Shown: piece after piece, positions 1 through 5,180 of the stretch
Layout: each line of letters opens with the position of its first letter
How positions within the stretch are numbered: the stretch's first letter is position 1
Source: Burkholderiaceae bacterium
GTDB lineage: Bacteria; Pseudomonadota; Gammaproteobacteria; Burkholderiales; Burkholderiaceae
Length of the DNA stretch: 8,853 nt
NCBI GenBank assembly: GCA_947371415.1
Contig: CANBPJ010000072.1
Location: 1-8,853, forward strand
Direction of reading: 5' to 3'
Position numbers and translations under genes: made by a program
The notes under the pieces: generated by a model
What the model was told of the DNA's origin: nothing
What the model saw: the letters and a program-made list of their open reading frames with translations, nothing else
The model's database searches: none

Positions 1-60
1 TTGATCTACGTTCTTTTCACGCGCTAAGGCGTCTGCCAACATGAGAACTTCTCGGCTCAT
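1..60 (-). CDS. nusA: NusA, transcription elongation/termination factor (N-terminal 20 codons only; runs off left edge)
   Basis: Reading the minus strand from the ATG at 60-58 gives MSREVLMLADALAREKNVDQ, the well-conserved NusA start. NusA binds RNA polymerase and controls pausing, intrinsic termination and antitermination in the cytoplasm. Only the first 20 residues are visible; the S1 and KH RNA-binding domains would lie beyond position 1. The start overlaps the rimP stop in a 4-bp ATGA (57-60), so the two are likely translationally coupled. An AAGGAAG-like ribosome binding site lies within the rimP end (about 66-73). The rimP-nusA order is conserved widely in bacteria, usually followed by infB. 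Identity rests on a short but distinctive N-terminus plus this context. Confidence 0.93.
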   Translation of the reverse strand, partial: MSREVLMLADALAREKNVDQ

Positions 61-548
61 GACTTTCTTCCTTTGAAATCAATAACAGGGACCAACCGAG
101 TCTTATCGACCTCGGCTAAAGAAAACTCCAATTGAGACTCAGCACCATCAGTGCCTTCAAACAACAAACCAAATTTCGCGTCAGGCGAATCCAACTCACC
201 AGTCAGCAAACCTTGCAATACACCACGAAACTTCTTGCGATCGCCAACAGCAACACGCAATTTCAAATCCACTTCCATTCCGGAAAATCGCTCGTAATCA
301 GCCGCTGATTTAACGGGGCGATCCAGACCAGGAGAAGAAATCTCCAGACGCTCAAAGGGGATATTTTCCACTGGCAATGTATAGCTCAGTTGGTGACTTA
401 CCTTTTCGCAATCCTGGACATTAATCATGCGCTCGTAATCTGGGTTTTCAATCGTGACGCGCAGCAAACCTCCGGCTTCACGCTCGATATCGACTAACGT
501 GTACCCTAAGTTTTCTACTTCTGCAGAAATAATCCGCTGATCTTTCAC
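57..548 (-). CDS. rimP: Ribosome maturation factor RimP
   Basis: RimP is a cytoplasmic factor that binds the 30S subunit and assists its late maturation. The 163-residue product is near the usual length of about 150. It carries the family hallmark SSPGLDRPVK at residues 71-80, an N-terminal alpha/beta domain (about 1-80) with NVQDCEKVSHQL, and a C-terminal SH3-like domain ending in LVPVIDFKGRK. The start codon is GTG (548-546). It is forced, because the same frame has a TGA at 560-558 and no ATG in between. An AAGGG ribosome binding site lies 5 nt upstream (554-558). The gene overlaps nusA by 4 bp downstream. Upstream lies a 173-bp gap from rluB with a promoter and a terminator-containing leader, so expression is probably set by attenuation. 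Confidence 0.95.
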   Translation of the reverse strand: MKDQRIISAEVENLGYTLVDIEREAGGLLRVTIENPDYERMINVQDCEKVSHQLSYTLPVENIPFERLEISSPGLDRPVKSAADYERFSGMEVDLKLRVAVGDRKKFRGVLQGLLTGELDSPDAKFGLLFEGTDGAESQLEFSLAEVDKTRLVPVIDFKGRKS

Positions 549-553
549 GAATA

Positions 554-558
554 CCCTT
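554..558 (-). promoter_or_regulatory. Ribosome binding site for the GTG start of rimP
   Basis: AAGGG on the minus strand lies 5 nt upstream of the GTG at 548-546. An in-frame TGA overlaps its upstream edge, so no earlier start is possible. It begins 14 bp after the T run of the leader terminator. Confidence 0.75.
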
Positions 559-572
559 CAATCCAAAACGGC

Positions 573-598
573 AAAAAAAAATGGGCTTCAAAGCCCAT
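573..598 (-). terminator. Intrinsic terminator in the rluB-rimP gap
   Basis: On the minus strand the sequence is a 7-bp stem (ATGGGCT with AGCCCAT, 598-592 paired with 587-581), a 4-nt TTGA loop and an immediate run of nine T residues (581-573). This is a textbook Rho-independent terminator for minus-strand transcription. The plus strand has no T run after the stem, so it is unidirectional. It lies only 25 bp from the rimP start, leaving no room for a promoter between them. Confidence 0.85.
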
Positions 599-619
599 AT
601 TCTCGAAATTCAGAACAGG

Positions 620-649
620 CCGACTTACGTTGATCGCAACATCAGTCGG
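620..649 (-). repeat. Composite stem-loop in the rimP leader
   Basis: The 30-nt segment is a near-symmetric inverted repeat. CCGACT (620-625) pairs with AGTCGG (644-649), there is a 3/3-nt internal loop, then GTTG (629-632) pairs with CAAC (637-640) around a 4-nt loop. In the transcript this is a 6+4 bp hairpin with a bulged middle. A second, simpler hairpin (ACAGCA/TGCTGT, 6-nt loop) lies just upstream at 662-679. No T run follows either, so neither is a terminator by itself. Confidence 0.6.
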
Positions 650-688
650 TAACCACTCAAAACAGCAACAATCTGCTGTAAGACCAAA

Positions 689-720
689 ATTATAGCCGAT
701 TTAGAGGAAAACTGATACAA
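689..720 (-). promoter_or_regulatory. Putative sigma-70 promoter for rimP-nusA
   Basis: The minus strand carries a perfect TATAAT -10 hexamer at 694-689. The -35 side is poor: TATCAG at the ideal 17-bp spacing (717-712), or TTGTAT (720-715) at 20 bp. It lies in the gap after rluB and upstream of the structured leader. It is the only good -10 box I find between the genes. The weak -35 is the main doubt. Confidence 0.5.
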
Positions 721-725
721 ATCAG
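708..725 (-). terminator. Weak hairpin plus short T run at the rluB stop
   Basis: On the minus strand CTGAT (725-721) pairs with ATCAG (716-712) around a 4-nt TTGT loop, followed by TTTT (711-708). The stem includes the rluB TGA stop. It is only 5 bp with two G-C pairs, so it is at best a leaky terminator. It may merely stabilise the rluB mRNA end. It also overlaps the -35 region of the putative rimP promoter. Confidence 0.25.
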
Positions 726-2488
726 AAGCTTTCGCTTGGATTTCGAGGCTTTCTAGGTCCTTTATTAAAGGGTTTGCGCCCTTTTGGTGCGCCCCGTTTA
801 GGGCCATTTCCAGGACTTTGAGGGCTGGCAGTCACAAAAGCGGACTGGCCATGGTGCACTTTCTTGCCTTTATTGCGATTCTGGCCTTGAGCTCCTTGGC
901 CACCCTGACCGCCTTGACCAGATCCTTGACCGGGTCTGCCAGCATTAGTGCGACCTCGGAAAGGACCACGTCCCTCGCCTGAACCACCACGACCGCCAGC
1001 AGGCTTATCGCCTCGACTTTGATGGGTTAGGCCATTGTGACCGCTGGCCAATGTTAAAGCGTCACGGGAACCCCAATAAGAAACTGAGGTTTGCATTGGA
1101 TCGGGCTGAAAGTCTTCGCCAGCAGGAGAGCGGTTATCGCGACTCTGCGCATTCGGATTGCGGCCCTTGTCTTGCGGCTGTGGCATTTTTAAGCCTACAA
1201 ACTTCATCAAGTTATAGATGCCGCCGGCCTCAATCTCCTCCCATTTACCCCGTCTCAGACGCGGAGGAAGTAAGAAAATGCCGTAGCGGGTGCGGAGCAA
1301 ACGAGAAACAGTATGCCCAACAGCTTCGAACATGCGACGTACCTCACGGTTACGCCCCTCGGTCAAAGCTACGTGATACCAACGGTTTGCACCATCACCA
1401 CCACCCATGGATAAGCGTAAGAATTTCGCTTGGCCATCATCCAAGGTAATGCCACTCTTTAGTTGAGCAGTATTTTCTTGGCTTAACTCACCCAAAATAC
1501 GGACAGCGTATTCACGCTCGACGCCGTAGCGGGGATGCATTAAGCGATTCGCTAACTCGCCAGAAGTGGTGAATAACAAAAGACCTTCAGTATTGAAGTC
1601 CAAACGACCCACTGCAATCCAACGACCTTGACGCGGCTTTGGCAAGCGGTCAAATACGGTTGGACGACCTTCTGGGTCAGACTGACTCACGATTTCGCCC
1701 GAAGGCTTGTGATACATGATGACACGTGGTGGCTTAGTCTGAATCTTGCGATGTACTGGCTTGCCATTAATACGCACTTGATCGGTTGGCCCAATACGTT
1801 GACCAATATGTGCCGGTAGTCCATTTACTGAAACACGACCTTGGATAATTAAATCCTCCATGTCGCGACGTGAACCCATACCAACATCAGCCAATACCTT
1901 ATGCAACTTCACAGTATCTTCGTCGTCAGCGTCATCGTCTAAACCATCTAGATCAGACCACACCTCATCACGCAAGCTAAGCGGTAAATCATCGATATTT
2001 GCAAATTGCAAACTGCTCATCTCATCTTCACTAGGAACGTCCGCATCCTCATCGTGACGGACGCGTTGTGCGCGACGCTCAGCACCAGTCTGATGAGAAA
2101 TTTCATTCTCATTAACACCATCAGGATTTCTTGCTTCAACCACTTCAGGAGCATCTAATGCAGCGTCAAATTCTCCAGACACCACCGATGCAAATAGAGC
2201 TTCGCTCTCTGCTGGGTTGGGTGCAATTTTGGCGGGCTGACTACCACCACCTTCGCGCGGACCATTAGATTCACCACCCTCACGACGAGGCCGATCTTTA
2301 TTGAATGGGCGCTTCTTGTTAAAAGGATGCTTGCCAGCACCCGCACCCTGGCGGCGTGGGCGACGTGGACCACCCTCGCGACCTTCAGTCTTCGCACCAT
2401 CCACAGAGGAAGGTGTCGACTCACTATGAGAGGAGTTATCCGATGTTGGTTTTATCGGGGATGAATCGTTATCGTTGGGGCTTGTCAT
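722..2488 (-). CDS. rluB: 23S rRNA pseudouridine synthase RluB with long disordered tails
   Basis: RluB isomerises one uridine in 23S rRNA (U2605 in E. coli numbering) during 50S assembly. The conserved core fills residues about 193-420: an S4 RNA-binding domain (about 193-240, beginning VKLHKVLADVGMGSRRDMED), then the RsuA/RluB/E/F-type catalytic domain with GRLDFNTEGLLL, whose Asp297 is the expected nucleophile. Further core motifs are EGRNREVRRM (377-386) and LLRTRYG. E. coli RluB is about 290 residues; this one has 588. The extra length is an N-terminal tail of about 190 residues, basic at 36-70 and acidic at 145-191, plus a G/Q/R-rich C-terminal tail of about 165. The motif PFNK occurs twice in the first tail and once in the last. 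The ATG lies 6 bp after the scpB stop, with only a weak ribosome binding site, so coupled translation is likely. Confidence 0.93.
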   Translation of the reverse strand: MTSPNDNDSSPIKPTSDNSSHSESTPSSVDGAKTEGREGGPRRPRRQGAGAGKHPFNKKRPFNKDRPRREGGESNGPREGGGSQPAKIAPNPAESEALFASVVSGEFDAALDAPEVVEARNPDGVNENEISHQTGAERRAQRVRHDEDADVPSEDEMSSLQFANIDDLPLSLRDEVWSDLDGLDDDADDEDTVKLHKVLADVGMGSRRDMEDLIIQGRVSVNGLPAHIGQRIGPTDQVRINGKPVHRKIQTKPPRVIMYHKPSGEIVSQSDPEGRPTVFDRLPKPRQGRWIAVGRLDFNTEGLLLFTTSGELANRLMHPRYGVEREYAVRILGELSQENTAQLKSGITLDDGQAKFLRLSMGGGDGANRWYHVALTEGRNREVRRMFEAVGHTVSRLLRTRYGIFLLPPRLRRGKWEEIEAGGIYNLMKFVGLKMPQPQDKGRNPNAQSRDNRSPAGEDFQPDPMQTSVSYWGSRDALTLASGHNGLTHQSRGDKPAGGRGGSGEGRGPFRGRTNAGRPGQGSGQGGQGGQGAQGQNRNKGKKVHHGQSAFVTASPQSPGNGPKRGAPKGRKPFNKGPRKPRNPSESF

Positions 2489-2494
2489 TAATAA

Positions 2495-3229
2495 TTATTT
2501 TTGTTCTTCTGATTTTTCTTCAGACTCTGTGGTGACTTCTTCTGTTGTTTCTTCTGTTGTTTCTTCTGTTGTTTCTTCAGCAATCACTTCAGCAATTTCT
2601 TCGCTCTCTACTTGAATGATGGCGTTGCCGTTTTCATCCAACTCAATCACCGTCTCAACGGTAGCGCTTGGATCAAACTCCATTACTGCCTGGCCTAATT
2701 GCTCAGCAGCAGCCATCGGCGCAGCATCTTCCAGCATTGGCAAGCTTTGTAAATTGGTGAGACTTAAATCATCTAAAAATTGCTTAGTAGTGGCATATAG
2801 ACCTGGTCGACCGATTGTTTCCTTGTGACCAATAACCTCTACCCAACCGCGATCTTCCAATTGCTTCATGACGTTACTACTCACAGCAACGCCGCGAATC
2901 TCTTCGATTTCTCCGCGGGTGACAGGCTGGCGGTAAGCAATAATCGCCAAGGTCTCCATTACTGCACGAGAATACTTTGGTGGCTTTTCTGGAGTCAGGC
3001 GATCGAGATATTCACGCATCACTAAACGACTCTGAAAACGCCAGCCAGTGGCAATGTGCACCAACTCCATGCCCTTGTCTTCCCAGGCATTTTGAAGCTC
3101 TACAAGCGTGGCATCAATCTCGCCAGCTGGAATATCTTCAGCAAATAAGCGCGTGAGATCAGCAACTGTCAGTGGTTCTTGCGCGCACAAGAGGGCTGTT
3201 TCAATTACGCGTTTATTGTGATCATCCAT
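2495..3229 (-). CDS. scpB: Segregation and condensation protein ScpB
   Basis: ScpB binds the kleisin ScpA in the SMC-ScpAB condensin that compacts and segregates chromosomes. The 244-residue product shows two winged-helix regions (about 1-75 and 85-160), with family motifs YSRAVMETLAIIAYRQPVTR (86-105), EIEEIRG (107-113) and IGRPGLYATT (139-148). I chose the ATG at 3229 because MDDHNKRVIETALLCAQEPL aligns with typical ScpB starts. The open frame extends 37 codons upstream, but that extension does not resemble the family. After residue 205 the protein has a very acidic, low-complexity tail containing TTEE repeats. It is followed after 6 bp by rluB, a common scpB partner. ScpA is not in this window. 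No strong promoter was found upstream. Confidence 0.93.
   Translation of the reverse strand: MDDHNKRVIETALLCAQEPLTVADLTRLFAEDIPAGEIDATLVELQNAWEDKGMELVHIATGWRFQSRLVMREYLDRLTPEKPPKYSRAVMETLAIIAYRQPVTRGEIEEIRGVAVSSNVMKQLEDRGWVEVIGHKETIGRPGLYATTKQFLDDLSLTNLQSLPMLEDAAPMAAAEQLGQAVMEFDPSATVETVIELDENGNAIIQVESEEIAEVIAEETTEETTEETTEEVTTESEEKSEEQK
2537..2578. repeat. 12-bp tandem repeat (3.5 copies) in the scpB tail
   Basis: Three exact copies of the 12-bp unit TTCTTCTGTTGT (2537-2548, 2549-2560, 2561-2572) are followed by a 6-bp partial copy. Read on the minus strand within scpB, each unit encodes a Thr-Thr-Glu-Glu block. Because the unit is a multiple of three, copy-number slippage would change the acidic tail length without breaking the frame. 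Confidence 0.92.
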
Positions 3230-3430
3230 AAAATTCGGGCTACCAGGTAATGACCTGATGAGGGTATAAAAAATGTATTTCAGTAATGGGTTGGTGGTGT
3301 TCTGGTGGCACTCTTTAGCTACTGCGGGCAATACATCCACAAAAATTCACTTGAGGAGCTACCCGCGCTGAAACGAAGTCTTTTCGCTCACCGTTTGGCC
3401 ATTATAAGGGAGGCTCAATACAATAGCTAT
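3230..3430. other. Divergent spacer between scpB and the patatin-like gene
   Basis: This 201-bp stretch separates the two divergent starts. It contains CAGGT-AATG-ACCTG (3244-3257), a 5-bp inverted repeat 15-28 bp upstream of the scpB start that could be an operator or an mRNA hairpin. On the plus strand there is a weak TATAAG -10-like box (3403-3408) with no good -35. An AAGGGAGG stretch (3406-3413) looks like a ribosome binding site but lies 17 nt from the ATG at 3431, farther than usual. Open frames extend into the spacer from both genes but show no family similarity, so I treat it as non-coding. Confidence 0.45.
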
Positions 3431-4345
3431 ATGTACGAAATTACCGCCCTCACCCCACTTTTATCCACTGAAACTGATTCAAGACGCCGTTTTTTAGGTC
3501 TAGGCCTTGGTTTGGGTGCCCTGATTGGGGGTTCAAGCCTGACTGGGTGCAGTTTAATGAGCACTCGCAAACCCATCATCGGCCTCGCCTTGGGGGCAGG
3601 TGCTGCTCGAGGTTTCGCCCATATTGGCGTAATTAAGGCGCTCGAGGCCCAAGGTATTCGACCTGATATCGTTGTGGGCAGCAGCGCCGGTAGCGTCATT
3701 GCTGCATTACTGGCCTCTGGTGCCACTGGAAATGAACTCAACCGGCTTGCCCTTAATTTGGACGAAGCCACTATTGCGGACTGGGGCTTGCCCTTCGCCG
3801 GTAGATTTGGCGGTCTAATCAAAGGTGATGCTCTCCAGAACATGGTGAATCGCGAAGTACAAAATAAATCCATCGAGCAAATGCGCATTCCATTAGGAAT
3901 TGTGGCCACCGAATTGCAGTCTGGCAAAGGTGTTCTATTTAGGTCTGGCAATACCGGTTTGGCAGTACGTGCCTCATGCAGCGTCCCGGGCGTATTTCAG
4001 CCAGCCATTATTAGCGGTAAAGAGTATGTGGATGGTGGACTAGTCACACCAGTGCCAGCAAGCTATGCCAGACAGATGGGTGCAACCATCGTCATTGCAG
4101 TCAACATCTCTTCAGAGCCTGTTCATCAAGATGCCAGCGGAACTTTCGGCGTGCTACAGCAAACCATCTCCATCATGCAGCGGAGCATCAACCAATACGA
4201 ATTAAAGGGTGCCGATATCGTGATTACGCCCCTTCTCAAACAAATGAGTAGTGGTGACTTCAAATCCAGAAATGCTGCGATCCTTGCCGGCGAGATGGCT
4301 GCTCAGGAGCAAATGGGCTTGATTAAAGAAAAGCTAAAGAGCTAG
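3431..4345 (+). CDS. Patatin-like phospholipase, predicted Tat-exported lipoprotein
   Basis: The 304-residue product is a patatin-family serine hydrolase (RssA/NTE-like), expected to cleave acyl esters of phospholipids. It has the oxyanion motif GAGAARG (55-61), the GSSAG nucleophile elbow (83-87, Ser85) and the DGG motif (201-203, Asp201), so the Ser-Asp dyad is intact. The N-terminus has a twin-arginine motif SRRRFLG (17-23), a glycine-rich hydrophobic stretch and a lipobox LTGC (37-40). This predicts Tat export and lipidation on Cys40. Ser at +2 favours the outer membrane by the E. coli rule. I start at the ATG at 3431 because it gives this complete signal; the frame is open to 3305 but the added residues look non-coding. 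It is the only plus-strand gene here and converges on the NlpC/P60-like gene. The exact substrate is unknown. Confidence 0.88.
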   Translation: MYEITALTPLLSTETDSRRRFLGLGLGLGALIGGSSLTGCSLMSTRKPIIGLALGAGAARGFAHIGVIKALEAQGIRPDIVVGSSAGSVIAALLASGATGNELNRLALNLDEATIADWGLPFAGRFGGLIKGDALQNMVNREVQNKSIEQMRIPLGIVATELQSGKGVLFRSGNTGLAVRASCSVPGVFQPAIISGKEYVDGGLVTPVPASYARQMGATIVIAVNISSEPVHQDASGTFGVLQQTISIMQRSINQYELKGADIVITPLLKQMSSGDFKSRNAAILAGEMAAQEQMGLIKEKLKS

Positions 4346-4358
4346 CTTAGCCCATGGC
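4346..4358. other. 13-bp convergent junction without a clear terminator
   Basis: The patatin TAG (4343-4345) and the NlpC/P60-like TAA (4361-4359) face each other across 13 bp. The only symmetry is a 4-bp AGCC/GGCT stem without a T run. I see no convincing intrinsic terminator for either strand. The transcripts therefore probably overlap or end by another mechanism such as Rho. Confidence 0.45.
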
Positions 4359-5042
4359 TTAAAGGCTACGTGATTTACGCTTGAGTTTATTGACTTCATT
4401 CAACAACTCTTGACGCTCTGCATCACCTAAGTTGTCGCTACCATCTAAACGGCGTGCACCATCAAATCGCTTATCCCAGTAAAGGCTGCCAAGATCATCT
4501 ACACGCACGCTAGTGCCCTTAGATGGAGAGTGAATGAATTTATTGTCGCCAACATAAATGCCGACATGAGAAAAAGTTAAACGCATAGTGTTGAAGAACA
4601 CTAAGTCGCCAGGTTGTAATTCATCACGGTTAATCGGCTTGCCAACACGACTCATTTGAGTTGACTTACGGGGCAACAAAAAGCCCAGCTTATCTTTAAA
4701 AACATAGCCAACAAAACTACTGCCATCCAAACCAGATTGTGGCAACTCAGCATCCCAGCGATAACGCACGCCAATGACTTCCATGGCGCGGTTGATCAAT
4801 TCATCTGATTTAACAGTAACGGAGTCAGCAAAGAGATCAGATACACGGGCAAAGTAAGACTTACCCGCCTGAAACATACTTTCTTTGGGCGCCTCTTTAG
4901 CAATTTCAACAGCAGATTCTTTTGTGGCATCAGGGCTAGCGTCTACCGCCATTACAGGCTGAACAGCGAGCGTAAGCGCAAGCAGAAACACTTTAGGCAT
5001 TTGTTTGATCAGGGCTGAAAAGAGGTCTTTTTGAAATGACAT
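4359..5042 (-). CDS. Secreted NlpC/P60-fold protein lacking the catalytic cysteine (probable pseudoenzyme)
   Basis: NlpC/P60 proteins normally cut peptidoglycan stem peptides with a Cys-His-polar triad. This 227-residue protein has a signal peptide (hydrophobic 18-30, likely cleavage after VMA at 32), a variable linker and the NlpC/P60 fold from about 82 to 198. Clear motifs are GVRYRW (91-96), LLPRKSTQM (122-130), LQPGDLVFFN (142-151), SHVGIYVG (158-165) and FIHSPSKG (169-176). His159 and His171 fit the second and third triad positions. The usual DCSGF motif reads DGSSF (106-110): the nucleophile position is Gly107, codon GGC at 4724-4722. The preceding WGG is WDA. The whole protein has no cysteine. 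Hydrolase activity is therefore unlikely; binding or regulation is possible. The start could instead be the ATG at 5000 (Met15). It lies 138 bp after yejF with its own promoter-like sequence. Confidence 0.85.
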   Translation of the reverse strand: MSFQKDLFSALIKQMPKVFLLALTLAVQPVMAVDASPDATKESAVEIAKEAPKESMFQAGKSYFARVSDLFADSVTVKSDELINRAMEVIGVRYRWDAELPQSGLDGSSFVGYVFKDKLGFLLPRKSTQMSRVGKPINRDELQPGDLVFFNTMRLTFSHVGIYVGDNKFIHSPSKGTSVRVDDLGSLYWDKRFDGARRLDGSDNLGDAERQELLNEVNKLKRKSRSL

Positions 5043-5048
5043 GCGCCT

Positions 5049-5077
5049 ATTCTAACAAAGAAGCCCCGTTTAACCAA
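5049..5077 (-). promoter_or_regulatory. Putative promoter for the NlpC/P60-like gene
   Basis: On the minus strand TTGGTT (5077-5072) and TAGAAT (5054-5049, 5 of 6 to the -10 consensus) are separated by exactly 17 bp. The predicted transcription start falls at about the first base of the ATG at 5042. Either the mRNA is leaderless or translation begins at the ATG at 5000. The -35 matches only in TTG, so confidence is limited. Confidence 0.4.
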
Positions 5078-5081
5078 ATCC

Positions 5082-5095
5082 TAGCCCTTGGGCTA
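5082..5095. repeat. Inverted repeat TAGCCC-TT-GGGCTA
   Basis: This 14-bp near-perfect palindrome lies in the 138-bp yejF to NlpC/P60-like gap, just upstream of the putative promoter -35. It has no T run on either strand, so it is not a standard terminator. It could be a protein-binding site or a small hairpin on the yejF read-through transcript. Confidence 0.4.
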
Positions 5096-5129
5096 ACCCA
5101 TTGTTTTCAATAGAATATTTACCATTATT

Positions 5130-5143
5130 GTGCATGAATGCAC
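5130..5143. repeat. Palindrome GTGCAT-GA-ATGCAC, candidate operator
   Basis: Perfect 6-bp arms are separated by 2 bp in the gap downstream of the yejF stop, about 90 bp upstream of the NlpC/P60-like start. There is no T run on either strand. The symmetry suits a dimeric helix-turn-helix regulator, but a single copy gives no independent support. I cannot name a regulator. Confidence 0.4.
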
Positions 5144-5180
5144 CAATTTAGCGCCTTGGAGACCCTTTATCCAAACGACT

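Larger units (their letters stand above)
549..682 (-). promoter_or_regulatory. Structured 5' leader of rimP-nusA, candidate transcription attenuator
   Basis: If transcription starts about 7 nt after the -10 box at 694-689, the rimP mRNA has a leader of about 134 nt. It contains three inverted repeats in order: ACAGCA/TGCTGT (662-667 with 674-679), a composite hairpin (620-649) and an intrinsic terminator (573-598) ending just before the rimP ribosome binding site. A terminator between a promoter and its first gene is the layout of an attenuator. NusA is known to autoregulate its operon in E. coli, which makes this biologically plausible. The weak alternative pairing I can see is AAGTC of the middle hairpin with GGCTT of the terminator stem (5 bp, one G-U). 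No known riboswitch consensus is recognised. The alternative is that the terminator simply ends the rluB transcript. Confidence 0.5.

Noticed and set aside
599..688. tRNA gene upstream of rimP, as metY in E. coli
   Set aside because: The hairpins do not form a cloverleaf, and there is no T-loop consensus or acceptor stem pairing.
1051..1449. Plus-strand open frame with a run of five histidines, opposite rluB
   Set aside because: It is antisense to the conserved catalytic core of RluB; the His run is the complement of Gly/Asp codons. No family resemblance.
2155..2424. Second minus-strand frame inside the rluB N-terminal tail
   Set aside because: It is a shifted frame of the low-complexity tail; the rluB frame runs uninterrupted to its ATG, so no frameshift or nested gene is needed.
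2537..2578. CRISPR-like or mobile repeat
   Set aside because: The 12-bp units are contiguous without spacers and stay in frame within scpB.
3230..3340. 37-codon upstream extension of scpB
   Set aside because: The added residues do not resemble ScpB, whose typical start aligns with the ATG at 3229. It also overlaps the extended frame of the divergent gene.
3305..3430. 42-codon upstream extension of the patatin-like gene
   Set aside because: The ATG at 3431 already gives a full Tat/lipobox signal; a further N-terminal extension would bury it and looks non-coding.
3427..3951. Minus-strand open frame of 174 codons opposite the patatin gene
   Set aside because: Low-complexity proline/arginine-rich shadow of a gene with clear catalytic motifs on the plus strand.
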